From Brenneria nigrifluens DSM 30175 = ATCC 13028 (GTDB taxonomy: Bacteria > Pseudomonadota > Gammaproteobacteria > Enterobacterales > Enterobacteriaceae), in the NCBI RefSeq assembly GCF_005484965.1, contig NZ_CP034036.1, positions 2,294,001 to 2,358,000 of the forward strand: a stretch of DNA of 64,000 nucleotides. Direction: 5' to 3'. Under the pieces are notes generated by a model. That model was not told where the DNA came from. It did no database searches and saw only the letters and a program-made list of their open reading frames with translations. Below, piece by piece: positions 33,078 to 40,367 of this stretch (positions within the stretch are counted from its first letter, which is position 1; every line of letters begins with the position of its first letter). A program made the translations under genes and the position numbers.

Positions 33078-33402
33078 AAATACCGCCCTCATTGACTGAG
33101 TATTAATATCATCTTGATTATGCTAACCAACCTGGTGGCCGGCATCATACGCCAAACCTTTAAGCTAGCGTAAGACAGGCAATATGGCGATGTTATTCAC
33201 CCTATCGCGCCGCTTTCCGCTGCTTTTTAACGCAACCGCGCCAAGAAATGGCGCCAGTCTCATTGAAAATACCGGCTATTTAAGGCATAAAACCCGTCAA
33301 CTCATCCTATTTATCGGATGCCTTTTCAGCCAGATGCCGTGGCTGCGCGTTAACGATTCGCTTTACCAAAGGTATCCGCTCCGTCTGTAAGAGGAATTAC
33401 CC

Positions 33403-34164
33403 TTGTACTACACGCCTCAAAACGACCTGCTGCAACAGAAAATCATCCTGGTCACCGGCGCCGGTGACGGCATCGGTCGTGAAGCCGCGCTTACCTACGC
33501 CCGCTTCGGCGCCCGCCTTATTCTGCTGGGCCGTACCGAAAGTAAACTTCAGGCGGTTAAGCAACGAATTCAGGAAGAAAACGGCGCGCAAGCGCACATT
33601 ATCGTCTGCGATATGTTAACGACCAATTCGGCGCGGTTCTTTCAGCTAGCCGATGAGTTGGCCCAGGTGACGCCCCGTCTGGACGGCGTACTGCACAACG
33701 CCGGGCTGCTGGGGGAGATTGCGCCGATGGCGCGGCAATCGGCGGATATCTGGCACGATGTAATGCAGGTGAACGTCAACGCCACCTTTATGCTGACCCA
33801 GGCGTTGCTGCCTCTGCTGCTGAAATCCCCCGGCGCGTCGCTGGTGTTCACCAGTTCCAGCGTGGGCCGCCAGGGGCGCGCCGACTGGGGCGCCTACGCG
33901 GTATCGAAATTCGCCACCGAGGGCATGATGCAGGTATTGGCGGACGAGTACCGCCAGCAGAATCTGCGGGTAAACTGCATCAATCCCGGCGGGACGCGCA
34001 CCGGCATGCGCGCAGCGGCATTTCCCGATGAAGACCCGGAGAAACTGAAGACCCCTGCGGATATCATGCCGCTCTACCTTTATCTGATGGGCGACGACAG
34101 CCGCCGTAAAACCGGTATGAGTTTCGATGCGCAGCCGGGCAGAAAATCAGGCCCGGCCGAATAG
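33403..34164 (+). CDS. yciK: Short-chain dehydrogenase YciK
   Basis: SDR-family oxidoreductase of 253 aa. The cofactor loop is ILVTGAGDGIGREAA, with NNAG replaced by HNAGLLG; the catalytic Ser-Tyr-Lys set is in FTSSSVGRQGR...WGAYAVSKFATEGM. The start is a TTG (33403) with a strong AAGAGGA ribosome site, giving MYYTPQNDLL, equivalent to MHYQPKQDLL in E. coli. The substrate is unknown. It is followed by btuR after 17 bp, as in E. coli. Confidence 0.94.
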   Translation: MYYTPQNDLLQQKIILVTGAGDGIGREAALTYARFGARLILLGRTESKLQAVKQRIQEENGAQAHIIVCDMLTTNSARFFQLADELAQVTPRLDGVLHNAGLLGEIAPMARQSADIWHDVMQVNVNATFMLTQALLPLLLKSPGASLVFTSSSVGRQGRADWGAYAVSKFATEGMMQVLADEYRQQNLRVNCINPGGTRTGMRAAAFPDEDPEKLKTPADIMPLYLYLMGDDSRRKTGMSFDAQPGRKSGPAE

Positions 34165-34181
34165 TCAGGAGAAAATGCGGC

Positions 34182-34772
34182 ATGAGTGATGAACGTCACC
34201 AACAACGTCAGCAACGTATAAAAGAAAGGGTCGATGCCCGCATCGCCGCCGCCAGCGAAATACGCGGCATCCTGATGATTTTCACCGGCAATGGCAAAGG
34301 GAAAACCACCGCGGCTTTTGGCACCGTTACCCGCGCCGTGGGGCATGATTTACGGGCCGGGGTTATCCAGTTCATCAAAGGCGAGTGGCCGAACGGCGAA
34401 AAAAACCTGCTGCAAAAACACGGGGTGGAATTTCAGGTTATGGCTACCGGCTTTACCTGGGAAACGCAGAATCGCCACACCGATACCGACGCCGCGCACA
34501 AGGTTTGGCAGCACGGCAAACGCATGCTGGCCGACCCGCAGTTGGATCTGGTGGTGCTGGATGAACTGACCTATATGATCAGCTACGGCTACCTGGAACT
34601 GGAAGAGGTGGTGAACGCCCTGCGCCATCGCCCGGCGGGACAAACGGTCATTATCACCGGGCGGGGATGTCATCGCGATTTGCTGGAGATGGCGGACACC
34701 GTCACCGAGATGCGGCCGGTAAAACACGCCTTTGAGGCCGGCATCAAGGCGCAGCAGGGGATCGATTGGTAA
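34182..34772 (+). CDS. btuR: Cob(I)yrinic acid a,c-diamide adenosyltransferase BtuR/CobO
   Basis: Corrinoid adenosyltransferase of 196 aa that makes adenosylcobalamin from imported or salvaged corrinoids. The N-terminal P-loop is FTGNGKGKTTAAFG (about residues 35-48), and VVLDELTYMISYGYL contains the Walker B acidic residues. It is coupled with yciK as in E. coli. No cobalamin riboswitch is expected or seen here. Confidence 0.96.
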   Translation: MSDERHQQRQQRIKERVDARIAAASEIRGILMIFTGNGKGKTTAAFGTVTRAVGHDLRAGVIQFIKGEWPNGEKNLLQKHGVEFQVMATGFTWETQNRHTDTDAAHKVWQHGKRMLADPQLDLVVLDELTYMISYGYLELEEVVNALRHRPAGQTVIITGRGCHRDLLEMADTVTEMRPVKHAFEAGIKAQQGIDW

Positions 34773-34831
34773 CGAACCAGGCGGTTGCCGGCGAACCGTC
34801 GCCCTGTTCCCCTCCCGGCCTTACCCTTGCC

Positions 34832-35291
34832 CTGTCTCTTAGTCACATATACTGTTAACGGTATATGTGAGTTCAGCGCTATTTCGTGCGCTAGAAGGCC
34901 GTCATTTCTCTGCTATATCGCAGCACGCGCCCGACGCAGGGTGGTTCAAGCGCCACCACCCTCCGGACCCGGGCTGTGGCTGAAATCACGTCGCTGACGC
35001 GATGCCTTCGGCGGTCGCCCCCTTTCCCGAACCGCCAGTGACGGAATACTCGTCTCATCCCTGAGACTCGCCCTACCGGGCCAGCGCAAGCGCTGTTCAA
35101 AAACGCTCCCGGCGTTTTTGTCCGACGCGGCACTGGCTTGCGCCGCTTCCCTGCGGCGCATTCGCGGGGTCGTCCACCTCAGCGTGATTTCTTACGCCGA
35201 CGAAAAGCAAAAAACAAAGAACCAAGAATGAACCCAAGACCAGAATACACATGGCCGCTAAAGATTCCTTGGATTTGTGTATAAGAGACAG
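34832..35291 (-). mobile_element. Hairpin-rich MITE with IS50-like ends, copy A (complete)
   Basis: A 460-bp element between btuR and rluB. Its ends are inverted: CTGTCTCTTA at 34832-34841 and TAAGAGACAG at 35282-35291. The right end read inward, CTGTCTCTTATACACAAAT, matches the IS50/Tn5 outer end CTGACTCTTATACACAAGT at 17 of 19 bases. CCCTTGCC occurs flush on both sides (34824-34831, 35292-35299), an 8-bp target duplication. No transposase is encoded. The interior is a chain of hairpins: TCACATATAC/GTATATGTGA near the left end, a GGGTGGT/ACCACCC stem, GTCTCA/TGAGAC, CAGCGC/GCGCTG, CAAAAACGC/GCGTTTTTG and GCGCCGC/GCGGCGC. Copy B lies at 46711 in opposite orientation. Confidence 0.85.
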
Positions 35292-35317
35292 CCCTTGCCA
35301 GGGGGAGGAGCCTGACT

Positions 35318-35339
35318 CCCTCCCCTGCGAAGGAGAGGG
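35318..35339. repeat. CCCTCCCC palindromic repeat beside MITE copy A
   Basis: CCCTCCCC (35318-35325), TGCGAA, GGAGAGGG (35332-35339), continuing as TTGGGATGGGGT. It is homologous to the repeat at 46665-46686 next to MITE copy B and lies in the same relative orientation to the element. It sits just after the rluB stop and could also help terminate rluB. Confidence 0.65.
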
Positions 35340-35375
35340 TTGGGATGGGGTCATAATGACGGCTGGTGGAATTTC

Positions 35376-36260
35376 TTAAGATTGACCGCTACGCTTCGGC
35401 TTGGGCGAGGCGCGCCGCGTCGGCGCCACCTGGCTGTGGCGTTTTACCGCCCGGCGGATCTGATTGGCTTTCACCCGCCGGCGCTCGCGTTCGACCGGCA
35501 GCTTGGTCTCCGTTTCCGGCGGCAACTGCACCAGCGCGCGCAGATAGTTCACCTTCTCCAGCGCCATCTCCGACCAGCCGCCGCGCGGCAGGCCTTTCGG
35601 CAACTGGATATCGCCGTAGCGTACGCGAATCAGGCGGCTGACCTGCACGCCGACCGCTTCCCACAGACGGCGCACCTCGCGGTTGCGCCCTTCCGTCAGC
35701 GTAACGTTATACCATTGATTCAGCCCTTCGCCGCCTTGATAACGAATGGTGCGGAAAGAGGCCGGGCCGTCTTCCAACTGCACGCCTTTACTCAGTTGTT
35801 TAATCTTCTCATCGTTGATTTCACCGAACACCCGCACGGCATATTCGCGTTCCACTTCATGGCTGGGGTGCATCAGGCGATTCGCCAGCTCGCCGTCGGT
35901 GGTGAACAGCAGCAGCCCTGAGGTATTTACGTCCAGACGGCCCACGGCCACCCAGCGCGAACCCTGTATCTTGGGCAAACGGTCAAATACCGTCGGGCGA
36001 CCGTCGGGATCGCTGCGCGTACACAGTTCCCCTTCCGGCTTATAGTAGATAAGCACGCGGCACACGGTCTCTTCGGTTTCTTTCACGGAAACCACATGGC
36101 CGTCAATGCGGATTTTGGTGGCTTTGGTCACTTCGACGCGGTCGCCCAGCGTGGCGATTTTTCCATCAATGCTGACGCGACCGGCCTGAATGATACCTTC
36201 TATTTCACGGCGCGAACCATGACCGGCGCGCGCCAATACTTTCTGTAACTTTTCGCTCAT
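35376..36260 (-). CDS. rluB: 23S rRNA pseudouridine synthase RluB
   Basis: Makes pseudouridine 2605 in 23S rRNA. An N-terminal S4 domain (about residues 1-60: [17 protein letters not shown]) is followed by the RsuA/RluB/E/F catalytic domain with [14 protein letters not shown], which holds the catalytic aspartate, and [15 protein letters not shown]. The C-terminal tail is short and basic. The start is the ATG at 36260 ([10 protein letters not shown]), as in E. coli; the open frame extends upstream without conservation. In E. coli yciO follows rluB; here the nas cluster lies between them. Confidence 0.96.
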   Translation of the reverse strand: MSEKLQKVLARAGHGSRREIEGIIQAGRVSIDGKIATLGDRVEVTKATKIRIDGHVVSVKETEETVCRVLIYYKPEGELCTRSDPDGRPTVFDRLPKIQGSRWVAVGRLDVNTSGLLLFTTDGELANRLMHPSHEVEREYAVRVFGEINDEKIKQLSKGVQLEDGPASFRTIRYQGGEGLNQWYNVTLTEGRNREVRRLWEAVGVQVSRLIRVRYGDIQLPKGLPRGGWSEMALEKVNYLRALVQLPPETETKLPVERERRRVKANQIRRAVKRHSQVAPTRRASPKPKRSGQS

Positions 36261-36488
36261 TGAGCAACCTCTGAGTGCCGCCTTCACAGGCGTCATGTTA
36301 TTCTTCAAGAACAACGGGTTATAACAAAAAATCAACCTAACCCGTTGATATAGAAATATTTACCGATAAACGGCATGGTAAGCAAATATGTCACGCGCAA
36401 TACCGCGCGGGCGGACATACTACACGAATTTTAGAATAAATGGTCATCTAGTTTAATAGCGGCGCGCGGGAAATATCGCGGATACGGC

Positions 36489-39400
36489 TCAGTACACATC
36501 CCGCAGATAGCGTTTATCCTGCGCCATCTTTGCGACATAGGCCGCCGCGTCCTCGGCGCTCAGCGCGCCGTGCCGCTGCGCCACCTGCCTGAGCGCGACG
36601 TCAACGTCCCTGGCCATACGGCCGGCGTCTCCGCAGACATAAAAGTGCGCGCCCTCCTGCAACCAGCGCCACAGCTCGGCGCCCTGTTCAAGCAAGCGAT
36701 GCTGCACATAGATCTTTTCGTCCTGATCGCGCGAGAAGGCGGTATCCAGTCGATGCAGATAGCCGTCGCGCCACATCGCCGCCAGGTCTTCCCGATAGTA
36801 GAAATCGGTCGCCGCCCGCTGTTCGCCGAACAGCAGCCAATTTGCGCCCTTTGCGCCCGTGGCCCGGCGTTCCTGCAAAAAGGCGCGGAAAGGCGCGATG
36901 CCGGTGCCGGGACCCACCATGATCATGGGCGTATCCGGGTCGTTCGGCGGCCGGAAATGGGCCGATTTGTGAACGAAAATCGGCACCGCGACGGAACCCG
37001 CGCGATCGGCGAGAAAGGTTGAACAAACGCCGCCCCGTCGCTGGCCGTCGCGGCCATAACGTACGGTCGACACCGTCAGGTGAACCTGATGCGGCGTAGC
37101 TTTCGGGCTTGACGAGATCGAGTACAGACGCGGCTGGAGACGCTTGAGCACCGCCAGCCATTCATCGGCCCGCGTCCGAATCGGATACGCCTGTAGCAGG
37201 TCGATAATCTGCCTTCCCCACAGCCACCGTTTCAGCTCGTCCTTGCGTTCCTCCTGCAACAACCCAGCCAGCGCCGCCTGCCCCGATCGCTCGGACACGA
37301 ACTGCAGCACCTCCGGCGTGATGCGCGCAATCTCGCAATATTGCGACAGCGCCTCCACCAGCGTTATGTCACCGCGATCCCCGAGCGTGACCCGCGTCGA
37401 GGGCGCAAGCCTGAGAAGCGCCAGCATATCATTCACCAGATCAGGGCAATTGGTCGGCCAGACGCCGAGCGCATCGCCGGCTTCATAGCTAAAATCCTGG
37501 CCGCTCAGGTCGAAAGCGAATTGTCTGGTCTCTTTCTGCCCGCCGGGCGCGTTGAGGCGCCGATTGAGCACCAGACGCGTGCGCAGCGGCGCATTACGGC
37601 TGAAACCATGTGACAGTGTAACTAAAGAGGCCGTGATTTTTTCCGCGCCCTCGCCTGCCGCTATCGCCGCCGGGGCGGCGGCCATCCCGGCGCCCGCCAG
37701 CGCCGCGACAACCTTATCCAGCCAGGCTTTGGCGGCGTCCTGATAGTCGGCGTCACAGTCAATCCGCGCCGACATCCGCCGGGCGCCCAGCGCCGCCAGT
37801 CGCGCATCGAGCCTGCGGCCGAAACCGCAAAACTGGTCATAGTTCGCATCGCCCAACGCCAGCACGGAAAACGCCAGCTTATCCAGTTTGGGCGCGTCCT
37901 CCGCCTGTAGCGCCGTCCAGAAGGCGGCGCCGTTGTCAGGGGGATCGCCGTCGCCGAAGGTGCTGACGACCAACAGCACGCGCCGCGCCGCGTTTAGCGC
38001 CGCCACGTTAAAACCGGCCATGCCCGCAAGCGCGACGCAATGGCCCTGCGCCGTCAGCCGCTCGGCGCACCGCGCGGCAAAGCCTTCGGCATTACCGGTC
38101 GATGACGCCCACAGCACCAGAATAGAGGACGATGCCGCAGTAAGGGCCGCGGCCGGCGGCGATAGCGCGCGCTCCTCGCGGACCGGCGGGCGCAATAACG
38201 CTCGTGGTGCGACGCGCGTCAGGGCGACGGCGCAGAACTTGAATTCCGGCTGCAGGGAGATCGGGTCAATCGCATCGCTGGTGACGGCGTTGATGGCCAG
38301 ATTCTCGCCAAAGAGATCGTTCCAGTGGAATGGCGCAAAGCAGTTGCCGGGACGCACCCGATCGGTCACCGCCGCCGGCAGCACCGCGCGCCCGCGCCGC
38401 GAACGCACTTCCACCCAATCCTTATCGCGGATGCCGAGCGCGGCGGCGTCTTCAGGATGTATTTCAACGAATGGCCGCGGATTGAGCTTATTAAGCATCG
38501 GGATCCTGCCGGTCTTGGTCATCGTGTGCCATTGGTGCTGCAAGCGACCGGTGTTCAGCACCAGGGGGAACGCGTCGTCCGGCATCTCGGCCGGTTGCCT
38601 ATCCGGCCGGGGTAGAAAAACGCCTTTACCGCTTTGGGTGGCGAATACGATGCGCGGCCGCGCGCCGTCCGGCGTTTCTTTCAGCCTCTGGCTTACGCCG
38701 TCGTTGAGATAGCGAATAGGATGGCGATCGCTGTCATCGTCGGGCGGACAGGGCCACTGCACGGGCGTCCGGCGCAAACGCGCATAGCTTGCGCCGCGGA
38801 TGTCGTAGCCGGTGTTCGGGTTCCAGGCGCGCTTGATCTCTTCAAATACCGCCTCGGAGGAGTCATAGCTGAATGCCTGTTCATACCCCATCTCGCAGGC
38901 CACGGCGGCGATGATTCGCCAGTCCGCCATCGCCTCGCCGGGCGGGTCGACGACCTGCCGCATCAGCGTCAGATTGCGCTCGGAATTGATCATCACGCCT
39001 TCGGCCTCGGCCCACAGCGCGCCGGGCAGCAAAATATCCGCGTAACGGTTGGTTTCGGTATCAAGAAAAGCATCCTGGGCGATGACCAGCTCGGCGGCCC
39101 GCAGCCCCTCGATCGCATTGTGACGATTAGGCAGCGTGGCGACCGGATTGGTGCAGATAATCCAGCACGCCTTGATCTTGCCGGCCTTCATCGCCTCGAA
39201 CATCGCTACCGTGCCGCCGCCCAGATCGCTGCGTAGCGTCCCGGCTTTTACCCCCCACAATGCCTCGATAAAAGCGCGATCTTCATCCGCCAGCACCGAG
39301 CGCTGGCCCGGCAGTCCCATGCCCATATAACCCATCTCGCGCCCGCCCATGGCGTTGGGCTGCCCGGTAAGGGAAAACGGCCCGCTGCCGGGGCGGCAAA

Positions 39401-40367
39401 TCGCGCCGGTCGCCAGATGCAGATTGCAAATCGCATTGGTGCTCCAGGTGCCGTGCGTGCTTTGATTCAGCCCCATGGTCCAACAGCTCATCCATTCGGG
39501 CGCCGTGCCGATCCACGCCGCCGCTTTACGGATATCGTCCTCCGCCAGTCCCGTTATCCGCGCCACCCTCTCCGGAGGATAGTCGGCAAGAAACGCCGGC
39601 ATTTCCTCCCATCCTTCGGTAAATTCGGCGATAAAGGCCCGGTCGAGATGACCGTTTTGCACAATCAGGTGCAGCAGGCCGTTGAGCAGGGCCAGATCGG
39701 TGCCCGGTTTGATCGGTAAAAACAGATGCGCCTTGTCTGCCGTGGCGTTACGGCGCGGATCGACCACGATCAGCTTCGCCCCCGCTTTGACCCGCTCCAT
39801 CATGCGCAGGAATAGTATCGGGTGACAATCCGCCATATTGGCGCCAATGACGAAAAACAGATCGGCGCGATCGAAATCCTGATAGGAGCCAGGCGGCCCA
39901 TCCGCTCCCAACGAGAGTTTGTAGCCGCTGCCGGCGCTGGCCATGCACAGGCGCGAGTTCGACTCAATGTTGTTGGTGCCGATAAAGCCTTTGGCAAGTT
40001 TGTTCGCCAGGTACTGGGCCTCCAGCGACATCTGACCTGAGACGTAGAGCGCCACCGCATCGGGGCCGTGGTTATCGATGATGGCGCGCAGCCGACGCGC
40101 GCTTTCCCTGATGGCCTGCTGCACATCGACCCGCGCCGGTTCGCGCAGACGTTGCGCCCGCAGGTAGGCGTGTTCCAGCCGCCCCGATGCGGCAATCGCC
40201 TGAGCGCAGCTATTGCCTTTGGTACACAGCCGGCCGAAGTTGGCGGGATGCGTCTTGTCGCCCGTGACCTTGATCACCCGATTATCCTGTATCTGCATCA
40301 CCACGCCGCAGCCGACGCCGCAGTAGGGGCAAACGCTCTTTACATCAGTGGTGGGTTTGGCATCCAT
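36489..40367 (-). CDS. nasA: Assimilatory nitrate reductase fused to CysJ-like flavoprotein (NasA-type)
   Basis: A fusion of about 1292 aa. Residues 1 to about 700 are a NasA-type molybdopterin nitrate reductase with an N-terminal 4Fe-4S motif (CPYCGVGC and GRLCTKG) and the molybdopterin stretches QPNAMGGREMG and NTGRLQHQWHTMTKTGR. After a proline/alanine linker, from about 745 on it is a diflavin reductase like CysJ: an FMN flavodoxin domain (LWASSTGNAEG, STFGDGDPPDN, LGDANYDQFCG), an FAD domain (RLYSISSSP, GGVCSTFLA) and an NADP domain (VGPGTGIAPFRAFLQER). The polypeptide would take NAD(P)H electrons directly to nitrate, replacing a separate NasC. The start is the ATG overlapping the nasB stop (TGATG). 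Confidence 0.93.
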   Translation of the reverse strand: MDAKPTTDVKSVCPYCGVGCGVVMQIQDNRVIKVTGDKTHPANFGRLCTKGNSCAQAIAASGRLEHAYLRAQRLREPARVDVQQAIRESARRLRAIIDNHGPDAVALYVSGQMSLEAQYLANKLAKGFIGTNNIESNSRLCMASAGSGYKLSLGADGPPGSYQDFDRADLFFVIGANMADCHPILFLRMMERVKAGAKLIVVDPRRNATADKAHLFLPIKPGTDLALLNGLLHLIVQNGHLDRAFIAEFTEGWEEMPAFLADYPPERVARITGLAEDDIRKAAAWIGTAPEWMSCWTMGLNQSTHGTWSTNAICNLHLATGAICRPGSGPFSLTGQPNAMGGREMGYMGMGLPGQRSVLADEDRAFIEALWGVKAGTLRSDLGGGTVAMFEAMKAGKIKACWIICTNPVATLPNRHNAIEGLRAAELVIAQDAFLDTETNRYADILLPGALWAEAEGVMINSERNLTLMRQVVDPPGEAMADWRIIAAVACEMGYEQAFSYDSSEAVFEEIKRAWNPNTGYDIRGASYARLRRTPVQWPCPPDDDSDRHPIRYLNDGVSQRLKETPDGARPRIVFATQSGKGVFLPRPDRQPAEMPDDAFPLVLNTGRLQHQWHTMTKTGRIPMLNKLNPRPFVEIHPEDAAALGIRDKDWVEVRSRRGRAVLPAAVTDRVRPGNCFAPFHWNDLFGENLAINAVTSDAIDPISLQPEFKFCAVALTRVAPRALLRPPVREERALSPPAAALTAASSSILVLWASSTGNAEGFAARCAERLTAQGHCVALAGMAGFNVAALNAARRVLLVVSTFGDGDPPDNGAAFWTALQAEDAPKLDKLAFSVLALGDANYDQFCGFGRRLDARLAALGARRMSARIDCDADYQDAAKAWLDKVVAALAGAGMAAAPAAIAAGEGAEKITASLVTLSHGFSRNAPLRTRLVLNRRLNAPGGQKETRQFAFDLSGQDFSYEAGDALGVWPTNCPDLVNDMLALLRLAPSTRVTLGDRGDITLVEALSQYCEIARITPEVLQFVSERSGQAALAGLLQEERKDELKRWLWGRQIIDLLQAYPIRTRADEWLAVLKRLQPRLYSISSSPKATPHQVHLTVSTVRYGRDGQRRGGVCSTFLADRAGSVAVPIFVHKSAHFRPPNDPDTPMIMVGPGTGIAPFRAFLQERRATGAKGANWLLFGEQRAATDFYYREDLAAMWRDGYLHRLDTAFSRDQDEKIYVQHRLLEQGAELWRWLQEGAHFYVCGDAGRMARDVDVALRQVAQRHGALSAEDAAAYVAKMAQDKRYLRDVY

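Noticed and set aside
34932..35161. Short open frames within MITE copy A on the minus strand
   Set aside because: They run through the hairpins, have no ribosome site and are not kept in frame in copy B.
35273..35291. Sequence resembling the Tn5 mosaic end used in sequencing libraries
   Set aside because: It could have been an adapter artefact, but a homologous end with the same flanking CCTTGGATTTGT sequence occurs in inverted copy B, and the other end of copy A has a matching inverted terminus and a flanking duplication. It is genomic.
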